DNA of 64,000 nucleotides from Neobacillus cucumis (GTDB lineage: Bacteria; Bacillota; Bacilli; Bacillales_B; DSM-18226). This document shows, piece after piece, positions 27,065 through 35,470 of the stretch. Each line of letters begins with the position of its first letter. Positions within the stretch are counted from its first letter, which is position 1. Location: contig NZ_JAMBOH010000001.1 in the NCBI RefSeq assembly GCF_023715505.1, positions 62,001 through 126,000 of the forward strand, read 5' to 3'. The translations under genes and the position numbers were made by a program. The notes below the pieces were generated by a model, which saw only the letters and a program-made list of their open reading frames with translations, was not told where the DNA came from and made no database searches.

Positions 27065-29126
27065 TTAAGACACCTTTGTTATAGCAACAGCACAAGCTTT
27101 GTATTCAGCTGTGCCAGAGATGGGGTCATATTCATTCAATGTTAACACGTTAGTTGGTGTTTCACTCCAATGGAAGCTCATAAATACAAGTCCAGGAACA
27201 ACTTGTTCGGTAATTTTAACCTTTACTAGAAGCTCCCCTCGGCGGGAAGTAACCTGTACCACCTCGCCATCTATTATCCCAAGGGAGCGGGCATCTTTGG
27301 GATGGATATCAATTGTTTCTTCTGTTTGTTTTACTTTAACACCTGCTGCATAGAACCGGGTCTGCGAATGGGTATTATAAGATTCATAACGACGGCCTGT
27401 TGTTAACATAAATGGATATTCCGAATCAGGCAATTCTAATGGTTCAGTATAATCAACCGGAACAAATCGTGATTTTATTATTTCAGGACTCTGTTCATGG
27501 AACCGTTTATGCATAATGAAAGTTCCTGGATGATTTTCATCGGGACAAGGATAGTGAATACTATATTTTTCTTCTAGACGATCATAGGTTATACCACCAT
27601 ACATCTCCCTGGCAAGCTTTCTTACCTCATTCCAGATTTCCTCACTATTATGATAATGCATAGGATAACCCATCAATGTTGCAAGGTCACAAAGGATTTC
27701 CCAATCTTCTTTGGTATTAGGATGTGGTTCAACAGCCTTACGAACCCGCTGAATTCTACGATCTGTATTGGTATAGGTTCCATCCACCTCACCCCAAGAA
27801 CGAGCTGGAAGAACAACATCGGCCATTTGGGCGGTTTCTGTTAAGAAAATATCCTGGACAATTAGTAAATCAAGTTTTTCAAATAATGTTTTCGTATGGT
27901 TCATATGAACATCGGCTAAAAGCGGATTCTCACCTATTACATAAAGAGCTTTTAACTCACCCATCTCTAAACGGTCAAAAGTCCGTGTTTGCGTATCACC
28001 TGGGTGTGGGTTCAGTTTAACCCCCCACTCGTGTTCATAGCGGGCACGAAATTCATCATTCGCTATGCTCATCCCTCCAGCGAGTTGATTAGGGAGACAG
28101 CCCATGTCACCAGCTCCTTGGACATTATTCTGCCCTCTTAGCGGCATAATCCCTGTTCCTTGTTTACCGATGTTCCCAGTTAAAAGAGCTAAATTCGCGA
28201 TATCAAAAACATTATTTACACCGCAATGGTGCTCCGTAATACCTAGTGTATAGGCTATCATGGAACCGCTGGACGTCGCATACTCTCTGGCAGTTGTTAC
28301 TATATCATCAGCGGAAAGACCGGTAATCATAGCGGCATACTCAGGTGTATAAGGTTCCACCTGACTTTCTAACCGATCAAAATCAATCGTAAATTTCTTA
28401 ATAAACTTGGCATTGTATAGACCTTCTTTTAAAATAACCCGTATAAAAGCATTTATGAGAGCTATATCTGTGCCTACATTAATCTGTAAATGCCGGTGAG
28501 CAACTTTAACCATATCAATTCTCCGGGGATCAATGACAATGATTTTTAGTCCCGATTTTACAGCCTTCTTCATGCGGTTCGCTATAATAGGATGGGCTTC
28601 AGTTGTATTAGAACCCATTAACAGCAGCACTTCTGCCTGATCAAAATCTTCAAGGGTATCGGTTGGGAAACCGCTTCCAAAAATAGTTGCCAGACCGGCA
28701 ACACTAGGTGCGTGTCACGTTCGGTTACAGCCATCAATATTGTTGCTGTTGATAACCGTCCGCATAAATTTTTGCGTTACATAATTAGACTCATTGGTAC
28801 TGCGCGCGCATGCAAACATACTGATGGCATTAGGTCCCCAGGTAGTTTTTATCTCCGATAATTTGCTCGCAATATATTGATAAGCCTCTTCCCATGTCGC
28901 TTCTAATAATTTTCCAGCTTTGCGGATAAGTGGTGAGTTTAATCGGCTCTTGGCATGCACGTATTCATACGCAAATGCTCCTTTTACGCACGTTTGTCCT
29001 TTATTAACCGGTGCTTCCTTATCTCCGCGGATTTTCATTATTTTGTTATCCGCCACTTCTAATACAAGACCACAGCCTGTTCCACAGTAACCACAAATGG
29101 TTTTGTACCAATTTTGTATCTGACAC
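27065..29126 (-). CDS. fdhF: Formate dehydrogenase alpha subunit, selenocysteine-containing (in-frame TGA), with an apparent frameshift near the 5' end
   Basis: Molybdopterin formate dehydrogenase of the FdhF size class (about 686 residues). The frame is interrupted by TGA at 28715-28717, exactly where FDHs have catalytic Sec or Cys: IDGCNRT-U-HAPSVAGLATIFGSG, residue 137 (140 in E. coli FdhF). The downstream frame continues to 27065. A hairpin after the TGA matches the E. coli fdhF SECIS. The N-terminal 4Fe-4S motif CGYCGTGC plus a later Cys (GQTCVKG) is encoded but lies one base out of frame with GTG 29126, the start with the good GGAGGGG site. Removing one A from the run at 29101-29104 restores MSDTKLVQTICGYCGTGC. 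Molybdopterin motifs (GITEHHCGVNN, TGNIGKQGTGIMPLRGQNNV) follow. Confidence 0.85.
28686..28717 (-). promoter_or_regulatory. Bacterial SECIS element with UGA codon
   Basis: After the UGA there are 18 bases, then the apical loop GGUCU, closed by GUUGCC/GGCAAC (28697-28702 with 28686-28691). E. coli fdhF has the same loop at the same distance from its UGA. SelB binds this hairpin to deliver Sec-tRNA. Confidence 0.85.
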
Positions 29127-29230
29127 TCAGTTCCCCTCCCTTAGAATTATCAAACCTATATATTCATCATAATCGATTTCATACTTTGTAGATTCAAAAT
29201 TATTAAAAATTTAGGAACTTTTATAATTAA

Positions 29231-29446
29231 GAAAAGCGCAAGCGCCCTGGTCAGTCCCGATATAGGGCGACTTGTCGACTGGCTAGCGAAAGCAAGGCCA
29301 AAGACTAGTCGCCCTTAATGCGTACAGAAAGCAATAGCTTTCTGTAGCCAAGCACAAGACGAGCCGGCCGAAAGGTTGCTTTTTAACCTTTTGGCCGGCT
29401 CGTCTTGTGACCTCGAGGGGCTAGGCGCTGGAGCTGGACAATTCTC
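29231..29446 (+). repeat. Dispersed intergenic repeat, copy B
   Basis: Starts GAAAAGCGCAAGCGCC and ends GGCGCTGGAGCTGGACA. Contains a 24-bp near-perfect hairpin (29354-29408) with arms ACAAGACGAGCCGGCCGAAA and its complement. Fills the 373-base gap between fdhF and the kinase gene; the rest of that gap shows only AT-rich promoter-like sequence. Shares about 25 identical bases of the hairpin arm with copy C. Confidence 0.8.
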
Positions 29447-29473
29447 AAAGTCAAAAACTTATATACTTTCTCA

Positions 29474-29499
29474 TTAAAAAAACGAGAGTAACTCTCGTT
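29474..29499 (-). terminator. Terminator of the PAS histidine kinase gene
   Basis: Minus strand AACGAGAG, 3-base loop, CTCTCGTT, TTTTTT, abutting the stop codon. Confidence 0.8.
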
Positions 29500-31650
29500 C
29501 TAGGCAATTTTAGCAGGCAATAAGATATTAAACGTTGTTCCCTTATTTGGTTCACTTTCGACAAACACTTTGCCATTATGACTCTCAATGATTTTAAAAC
29601 TTACCATTAAACCCAGGCCGTTTCCATTTTTCTTCGTCGTGAAAAATGGTTCTCCCAGTTTCTTTAATTTTTCTTTCGGGATTCCAACACCTGAATCCTG
29701 GATAGAGATTTGAACATTATTATCATGAATGACAATTTTCACATCCAAATCTCCGCCATTTGGCATGGCCTCAATTCCGTTTTTAATAAAGTTAAGAAAA
29801 ACTTGCTTTAACCGGTTTTCATCACATTCAATTTGGATAATCTCTTGATTGCAGTCAAATGACAAGCGGACATTTTTTTTTCTAGCTTCAAATTCCAACA
29901 GTGAAACAACATTTCGAATCACAGGAACAACATTTTTTTCCTCTAATTCAACCGCTTTTGGCTTCGCTAGTACCATAAAATCCTCCACAATGGTATTAAC
30001 CCGCTCAATTTCATCCAGAATAATATTTAAAAATTCCATCCGTTCTGGATCCTTTTCGTCTAACTGCAAAAATTCAGCATACCCTTTCATGGACGTTAAC
30101 GGATTTCGGATTTCATGAGCAACACCAGCGGCCAGTTGTCCTACTGCAGCAAGCTTATCCTGCCGGTGAAGGACTTCTTCGGTTTTCTTTCGTTCGGTGA
30201 TGTCGTTACGAATAGCTAAATACTGATAAGGTTTGCCCTGTTCATTTAAAAATGGAACGATAGTTGTGTCAACCCAATAATAAGTCCCATCCTTCGCTTT
30301 ATTTCTTAATTCGCCCTTCCATACTTGACCAGAGCCGATTGTTTTCCATAAGTTCTGGAAAAATTCCCTGGAGTGATAGCCAGAATTAAGGATTCGGTGA
30401 TCCTGCCCCAGAATTTCTTCACGATTGTACTTAGAAATTTCACAAAACTTATCATTTACACTGGTGATTTTCCCTTTGGCATCTGTAAAGGCTACTATCG
30501 AGGATTGATCTAAAGCAAATTTGATATCATCATTCTCTTTAATCATTTCTTTTAGATGCTCTTCAGCCTTTTTCCTATTAGAGATATCAAACCGGATAGC
30601 AACATATTGGACAGGCTTCCCTTTGTTATTCAAAAAAGGAACGATGGTTGTGTCAACCCAATAAAAAGAACCATCCTTCGCTTTGTTGCGAATCTCACCA
30701 CGCCATATCGTGCCTGCCTGAATGGTTTGCCATAAATTTCGGAAGAATTCTTTTGAATGATAACCTGAATTAAGGATTCGATGATTTTTTCCGATAATTT
30801 CCTCCTTTTTATATTTAGAAATTTCTTCAAATTTATCATTCACAAAAGTAATAATACCTTCAGGGTCCGTAATAGCAACAATTGTCGAAGCATCTAGGGC
30901 TGCAGTGATATCCTTTAAGTTTGTATCAGTTGTCGCTAATTGCTTGCTTATCAACATACTTGAAATGATCAAGCCGCCAATAATCAAGACTGAAACAAAC
31001 AGTACCAAATAAATAAAAAACGTACTGTCTGCTTGATCTTTAGCTATCGCCCCACTGGTAGTAAAAGCAGCTCTTTTTAATAAAAAATGTCCTTCCGCTA
31101 TTGCTACTGTTATGATAATTGCACTAATCGGTTTTAACCAAACCTTATTCCCTTGGGAATAGGCCGAAGAAAAAAGAATCCATAGTGAAAGTAAAAAAGA
31201 CCCAAATATTAACAATCCCGAAAAAATCATTAGGCCGATATTATAGTCTATATTTACATTCATTGCATATAAACCAATAACTTGAATGGCAATGACAGCA
31301 AGGGTTAAAAACAAGCTGCCTATTAGTAAGTGAGATATGTTAATCGTTTTTCCAAAAAACCATAGAAACGCCATTCCGGTAAATGCGATCCCGATAAAAA
31401 TAGAAAGAATCGTGAGAGGTATATGATAACTGGTAAAACGATTCGTGTCCGCTGAAATTAATGCCATAAAGTTCATTACCCATATCCCAATTCCCATGGA
31501 TAGGGTTCCGCCAAGAAACAACAGTTTTTTGTTTTTATTTGACGATCTTATCAAAATAAACATATCTAGTGCTGTATATGATGCCATAATTGTTAAACCG
31601 ATGGCGATAATAATAAAGAATGGATGAAAAATTCCTAGCATTGCCCCCAT
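29500..31650 (-). CDS. Membrane histidine kinase with MHYT-like sensor and two tandem PAS domains
   Basis: About 716 residues. N-terminal 240 residues hold about seven membrane helices with degenerate MHYT-type motifs (MASYTALDMF, WVMNFMALI), a fold proposed to sense O2, CO or NO through metal. Two PAS domains (about 255-370 and 380-495) are close copies: both contain RILNSGYHS-EFF-NLW and KDG-YWVDTTIVPFLN. HisKA (AAGVAHEIRNPLTSMKGY, phospho-His) and HATPase (NFIKNGIEAM, DSGVGIP, GNGLGLMV) follow. No response regulator adjoins, so it may feed the Spo0A phosphorelay like KinA/KinE; inferred. ATG 31650 is chosen for its distance from GGAGGG. Confidence 0.82.
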   Translation of the reverse strand: MGAMLGIFHPFFIIIAIGLTIMASYTALDMFILIRSSNKNKKLLFLGGTLSMGIGIWVMNFMALISADTNRFTSYHIPLTILSIFIGIAFTGMAFLWFFGKTINISHLLIGSLFLTLAVIAIQVIGLYAMNVNIDYNIGLMIFSGLLIFGSFLLSLWILFSSAYSQGNKVWLKPISAIIITVAIAEGHFLLKRAAFTTSGAIAKDQADSTFFIYLVLFVSVLIIGGLIISSMLISKQLATTDTNLKDITAALDASTIVAITDPEGIITFVNDKFEEISKYKKEEIIGKNHRILNSGYHSKEFFRNLWQTIQAGTIWRGEIRNKAKDGSFYWVDTTIVPFLNNKGKPVQYVAIRFDISNRKKAEEHLKEMIKENDDIKFALDQSSIVAFTDAKGKITSVNDKFCEISKYNREEILGQDHRILNSGYHSREFFQNLWKTIGSGQVWKGELRNKAKDGTYYWVDTTIVPFLNEQGKPYQYLAIRNDITERKKTEEVLHRQDKLAAVGQLAAGVAHEIRNPLTSMKGYAEFLQLDEKDPERMEFLNIILDEIERVNTIVEDFMVLAKPKAVELEEKNVVPVIRNVVSLLEFEARKKNVRLSFDCNQEIIQIECDENRLKQVFLNFIKNGIEAMPNGGDLDVKIVIHDNNVQISIQDSGVGIPKEKLKKLGEPFFTTKKNGNGLGLMVSFKIIESHNGKVFVESEPNKGTTFNILLPAKIA

Positions 31651-31932
31651 TAACCTGCATCCCTCCAATGTCTACAAGGTATTTCTACTATGATTGTAAT
31701 GTAAATTAAATAGGTATGGAAGTAATATTTTTGAATCCTACCTTTATTTTATCCTCAGGTTATCTCCCTCATTATAAATAAAACTTAAATAGATAATCGG
31801 GACAAAAGTCTTATTTTTTTTGAAAGGATAAATTTTTCTAAAAAAAGCCTACACAAAAAGGAGTTTTTTGTTTATACTGTACTATAACAATAGGATGTTT
31901 AATAAACTGTATTAATAAAGGAGGAGTTATAC

Positions 31933-32067
31933 ATGTTAATGAGTCCAGTTGAATTTTTCCGCAGCTTACCAAAAAAGGAATGCCCAGAGTGTGGTCAACA
32001 TATGGAGGAACAAGCTGAGAGTTATCTAATGGAATGTGACCGCTGTTTATCTAAAAGAGAAGAGTAG
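31933..32067 (+). CDS. YhfH-like zinc-ribbon miniprotein, copy 1
   Basis: 44 residues: MLMSPVEFFRSLPKKECPEC and onward, with two CxxC pairs (residues 17/20 and 35/38) that can bind one Zn. Fits the YhfH family of small bacillar proteins, whose role is unknown. GGAGGAG ribosome site. Ends SKREE, differing from copy 2 at two residues. Confidence 0.75.
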   Translation: MLMSPVEFFRSLPKKECPECGQHMEEQAESYLMECDRCLSKREE

Positions 32068-32180
32068 TTCACAGTAATATTCGATCTTACAAATGCCAAC
32101 AAAAGTTTATTTTTTTTATTTATACTGTACTACAACAAAAGTGAATACAATAAACTGTATTAATCAAGGAGGGGTTTTAT

Positions 32181-32315
32181 ATGTTAATGAGTCCAGTTGA
32201 ATTTTTCCGCAGCTTACCAAAAAAGGAATGTCCAGAGTGTGGTCAACATATGGAGGAACAGGCTGAAAGCTACTTAATGGAATGTGATCACTGCTTATCA
32301 AAAAAAGAAGAGTAA
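32181..32315 (+). CDS. YhfH-like zinc-ribbon miniprotein, copy 2
   Basis: 44 residues, identical to copy 1 except Arg37 to His and Arg42 to Lys. Own promoter and GGAGGGG ribosome site, followed by the shared terminator. Both CxxC pairs are kept, so both copies look functional. Confidence 0.75.
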   Translation: MLMSPVEFFRSLPKKECPECGQHMEEQAESYLMECDHCLSKKEE

Positions 32316-32323
32316 CACAAAGG

Positions 32324-32353
32324 CCCTCCATGCTAAATGGAGGGTTTTTATTT
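32324..32353 (+). terminator. Terminator after yhfH-like copy 2
   Basis: CCCTCCAT, 5-base loop, ATGGAGGG, TTTTTATTTT. Copy 1 has no terminator of its own. Confidence 0.85.
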
Positions 32354-32442
32354 TATAGACAATATATTCCGCTTAGGAAAAAATTAGGAAGGCATAAACC
32401 AATTTCTCTATGTGAAACCTTTTACTATAAGGAGATGATACG

Positions 32443-32628
32443 ATGGCTAAGAAAAAAGATTATTTGACACCTGCAGATGAACAACCGCTAGTGACCATCG
32501 AAAACGGCTCAGTTTTCCCAAATAAAAAAAATACACCGGGAGATTCAGTCAACGAGCACAAGGCACTTGAAGAAGCTAATATGATTATAACTGGGGATGA
32601 GATCAGACAGCAAAACGAAAATTTGTAA
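32443..32628 (+). CDS. Small hypothetical protein (61 aa)
   Basis: 61 residues, hydrophilic, no membrane segment: starts MAKKKDYLTPADEQPLVTIE and ends in an acidic helix. AAGGAGATGATACG before the ATG is a good ribosome site. It is 16 bases upstream of the SplA-like gene in the same direction and probably cotranscribed. Family not recognised. Confidence 0.6.
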   Translation: MAKKKDYLTPADEQPLVTIENGSVFPNKKNTPGDSVNEHKALEEANMIITGDEIRQQNENL

Positions 32629-32644
32629 AGGATGGTTATTCAAT

Positions 32645-32896
32645 ATGAGTATAATTGATTTAGAAAATGCCAAACCCGGGGATGAAGTATATGTCATCTA
32701 CCGTAATCCGCATGTTCCTTCTGTAGCAAATGTTCAACCAGCAGAGATTGTTCAGCACCCAAAAGACCCAAATGCATTAGCATTATTTCTTAATGAAACA
32801 TTTCATGTCATTGAGGATGATGATGCATTATTCACATCCTCAGAATCTGCCCAGAGAGCATATGAAGAACATTTTTTTGATTTCGGTGAAGAATAA
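32645..32896 (+). CDS. SplA-domain protein
   Basis: 83 residues. GDEVYVIYRNPHVPSVANVQ, PAEIVQHPKDPNALALFLNE and a closing DDDALFTSSESAQRAYEEHF follow the pattern of SplA, the TRAP-like negative regulator of the spore photoproduct lyase operon in B. subtilis. No splB follows here, so this copy is an orphan and its target is unknown. ATG 32645 is used rather than in-frame codons upstream that overlap the previous gene. Confidence 0.7.
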   Translation: MSIIDLENAKPGDEVYVIYRNPHVPSVANVQPAEIVQHPKDPNALALFLNETFHVIEDDDALFTSSESAQRAYEEHFFDFGEE

Positions 32897-32927
32897 AAGA
32901 CTGTCCACTACTGTGACAGTCTTTTTA
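32896..32927 (+). terminator. Terminator of the SplA-like gene
   Basis: AAAGACTGTC, 8-base loop, GACAGTCTTT plus U-run; can also serve the minus-strand gene ending at 32943. Confidence 0.8.
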
Positions 32928-32942
32928 TAAATAGATATTTAT

Positions 32943-33128
32943 TTAAATTTTTGGAAGCTCTCTTATTTCTTGTAACATTTGGTTGCCGCACATAGGACAT
33001 AGCAGATCGTCTGCGACAAAATCCTTTCTCATCCAGCCGATACAAGCATCATCCGAGCAAGAGTAAACCTCAGTATCAACAAGGATGGTTTCAATCTCTT
33101 CTTCTTTAGCCCTTTTACCGTAAAAAAT
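32943..33128 (-). CDS. YdjO-like cold-inducible zinc protein, AUU start codon
   Basis: 61 residues: (M)FYGKRAKEEEIETILVDTEV, then YSCSDDACIGWMRKDF and LLCPMCGNQMLQEIRELP. Two Cys pairs (CSDDAC and CPMC) form a zinc-ribbon as in YdjO. No ATG, GTG or TTG exists between the upstream in-frame stop TAA and the conserved FYGK segment; the only codon at correct distance (8 bases) from the AGGAGG is ATT at 33126-33128. I therefore read it as a rare AUU start, as in infC. Convergent with the SplA-like gene. Confidence 0.72.
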   Translation of the reverse strand: MFYGKRAKEEEIETILVDTEVYSCSDDACIGWMRKDFVADDLLCPMCGNQMLQEIRELPKI

Positions 33129-33218
33129 GGGAACCGCCTCCTTTTTTTACTAGTATGGACAAAAATGTTACTTTTCATTTCCACAAAAAATTTCTTTAGA
33201 GATTGGAGTGAAATTCGG

Positions 33219-33356
33219 ATGTCATCTGGACAGAAACGGTATAGTAAAGTCGGTACGGATATTGAAGAAGTAAAACGGCTGAATAGTCAATCGGGCTTAA
33301 GCTATAATGAAGTAAAACTCCTTCTTGCCCAACAATATGCAAATCAAAAAAAATAG
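33219..33356 (+). CDS. Small hypothetical protein (45 aa)
   Basis: 45 residues, MSSGQKRYSKVGTDIEEVKR and a Gln-rich helical tail (LLLAQQYANQKK). GGAG is 10 bases from ATG 33219. The GTDIEEVKRLNSQS stretch faintly recalls the repeats of gamma-type SASP, too weak to assign. Stands alone. Confidence 0.5.
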   Translation: MSSGQKRYSKVGTDIEEVKRLNSQSGLSYNEVKLLLAQQYANQKK

Positions 33357-33395
33357 GCCTTTTTCTAATTAACTAAGGACTATAGGCTGTATAAT

Positions 33396-33450
33396 TCTAA
33401 AAACAAGATGTCTCTTAAAATAGGTTGTTTAACCTTTTCCTTGAGACATC
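33396..33450 (-). terminator. Terminator of the MutS2-like gene (branched)
   Basis: Minus strand AAACAGGATGTCTC ... GAGACATCTTGTTT (one G-U), enclosing a small AGGTT/AACCT hairpin, followed by TTTTAG. Confidence 0.7.
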
Positions 33451-33460
33451 CTGTTTCCCA

Positions 33461-35380
33461 TTATTCAGAATAATCGATTGTTATATTCTCTTGATAGCCT
33501 TTGGAAAGAAGCTTGCTTTTTTTGCGATTTTCCTTTGATTGAAAAATAATATCAAAATCATAATTCTCCGGATATAGCTCATCTGCTCTGATATATATGG
33601 TCAATCGTTTGTGGTTAATAGATACTTTTTCACCTTTTACTTGAACAAGGTAATTTCCATGCTGGTCAGGACCCTTATACACAATTCCAAACTCATTTGC
33701 TGGTGAAATTTTAACATTATCACCTTGATGATAAATTGGTATTTCTGTTTTTACTGCAGCTTGTTGCTGCTGGTACTTATTTATCATCACCTGTTTTTCT
33801 AATTCTTTTAATTTCCATTGTTCTGTTTCTTGACTTAGATATTGTTTTTCTTCCTTATAAGTGATGTAATGAGCTCTTTCAACAATCGCCGGGTGCATCC
33901 CGAGTCTCAAGGCAATTGCAAACGCCTGGCTATCTCCTCCCCTGCCGATCACTAACCGGTATGTTGGCGAAAGCGTTGTTAAATCAAACTCCATTGAGCC
34001 ATTTATAAAGCCTAAATGTTCTTCTGCAAACTCTTTTATTTCACTATAATGAGTCGTTGCTAGGATGGTTGCTCCTTTTTGATAAAGGGTTTCTAAGGTA
34101 GCGGTAGCAAGCCCCATACCTTCTCCCGGATCAGTACCAGAGCCAAGTTCATCTAATAAGGCTAATGTTCGATCATTCGTATCCTTTAAGATTTCAATAA
34201 TATTGACAATTCTAGAACTAAAGGTACTTAAATTTTCGGTAATACTTTGCCCATCACCAATATCTACTAATATTCGATCAAAAATTCTAATGTTACTTTC
34301 TTCAGCGGCAGGAATTTGCAGACCACATTGCACCATTAAAGTTAACAAGCCCACTGTCTTAATGGTTACAGTTTTCCCTCCGGTATTTGGTCCTGTGATA
34401 ACAATTCCCTTTTCTTCCCTACTCATTGTAAAAGATAATGGAACAGCCTTGTCACCTAAAAGAGGGTGCCGCGCCTGTATTAATGTTAATTCCTCAAGTT
34501 GATTAATACCCACCTTAGAGCCTTTAATCATTCGGCAATATTTTGCTTTAGCAAAAAGAAAATCGTATTGAATCATTGTTTCAACGGCAAGACGGATTTG
34601 CTGCTCCTTTTGTTCCACTAAACCTGTTAAATAGGTTAACACCTTTTGAACCTCTACTTCTTCATCTGAAATTAGCCACGTTAATTGATCTTGAAAGACA
34701 GCAATTTCTTCTGGTTCTATAAAAAGTGTGGACCCAGATGCAGACGTATCGAGGACCGTCCCCTTTATTTTATTGCGATATTCTTTTTTTATCGGAATCA
34801 CATATCTACCATTTCGTTGACTTACCACATTTTCTTGTAAATACAATTTATATTTATTGGAACGGATCAGTTGCATTGTTTTTTCCTTCAAACGTTCCTC
34901 TTGTATCGCAAGTTGTTTTCTTATTTTTAATAATTCCTTGCTTGCGTAATCATCTACCCTGCCATTACGGACACAGCGAATAATTTCAGCGGCCAGTTCA
35001 GGTAATTCATCAATAACCTCGACATAGGCAGATACTCTTGGTGCATAAAGAGCTTTATCCTTCATGTATCTCCTCATTTTTCCACAGCTATCCAAAAAAT
35101 CATATAGCTTTGTAAGTTGCTCTACTCTAAGTGCAGCTCCTTTATTCATGTTCTGAAGGATGGCAGTCATTCCATCCAGGCCATGCACAGGAACACTGGC
35201 ACTAATTTTCAAAATCTCGACTGCCTCCGTAACTTCTTCAAGCCATGCCTCTACTTGCTTAACTTTTGTTGATGGGACAAGATTCAGTATTTTCTCTTTA
35301 CCTTCTTTGGTTAATGCAAAGTTAGCAATTTCATCCTTAATTTGCTGGAATTCCAACATATTAAACGTGTGTTGATTCAC
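33461..35380 (-). CDS. MutS2-like ATPase lacking the Smr domain
   Basis: 639 residues. MutS2 core: N-terminal helical lever region, then an ATPase with Walker A GPNTGGKTVTIKT near residue 325, LVDIGDGQSITENLSTF, Walker B LALLDELGSGTDPGEG, and the ATTHYSEIKEFA switch. The remaining C terminus has a coiled region and a KOW-like stretch but stops short of the Smr nuclease domain that full MutS2 (about 785 residues) carries. Such Smr-less paralogues coexist with MutS2 in several bacilli. Bacillar MutS2 acts on collided ribosomes; the role of this paralogue is unknown. Start GTG 35380 lies 7 bases after GGAGG. Confidence 0.8.
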   Translation of the reverse strand: MNQHTFNMLEFQQIKDEIANFALTKEGKEKILNLVPSTKVKQVEAWLEEVTEAVEILKISASVPVHGLDGMTAILQNMNKGAALRVEQLTKLYDFLDSCGKMRRYMKDKALYAPRVSAYVEVIDELPELAAEIIRCVRNGRVDDYASKELLKIRKQLAIQEERLKEKTMQLIRSNKYKLYLQENVVSQRNGRYVIPIKKEYRNKIKGTVLDTSASGSTLFIEPEEIAVFQDQLTWLISDEEVEVQKVLTYLTGLVEQKEQQIRLAVETMIQYDFLFAKAKYCRMIKGSKVGINQLEELTLIQARHPLLGDKAVPLSFTMSREEKGIVITGPNTGGKTVTIKTVGLLTLMVQCGLQIPAAEESNIRIFDRILVDIGDGQSITENLSTFSSRIVNIIEILKDTNDRTLALLDELGSGTDPGEGMGLATATLETLYQKGATILATTHYSEIKEFAEEHLGFINGSMEFDLTTLSPTYRLVIGRGGDSQAFAIALRLGMHPAIVERAHYITYKEEKQYLSQETEQWKLKELEKQVMINKYQQQQAAVKTEIPIYHQGDNVKISPANEFGIVYKGPDQHGNYLVQVKGEKVSINHKRLTIYIRADELYPENYDFDIIFQSKENRKKSKLLSKGYQENITIDYSE

Positions 35381-35405
35381 CTTATAACCTCCTAAGAATA
35401 AAAAT

Positions 35406-35433
35406 AGCCGCAATGAACAATGTCATTGCGGCT
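35406..35433 (-). terminator. Leader terminator T2 upstream of the MutS2-like gene
   Basis: Perfect 11-bp stem AGCCGCAATGA/TCATTGCGGCT with a 6-base loop, followed on the minus strand by ATTTTTATTC, only some 15 bases before the ribosome site. Confidence 0.75.
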
Positions 35434-35470
35434 CTAAGAAACGAATGGTAAACCATCCATTTTTTCATAC

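Larger units (their letters stand above)
31862..32315 (+). repeat. Tandem duplication of promoter plus yhfH-like gene
   Basis: Two units of about 206 bases (31862-32067 and 32110-32315) share promoter elements (TTTATACTGTACTA), leader (ATAAACTGTATTAAT), ribosome site and coding sequence, with only a few coding differences. Confidence 0.85.

Noticed and set aside
28715..28717. TGA in fdhF as a nonsense mutation making a pseudogene
   Set aside because: It falls exactly on the catalytic Sec/Cys codon, the frame continues intact to the normal C terminus, and a SECIS hairpin with correct loop and spacing follows.
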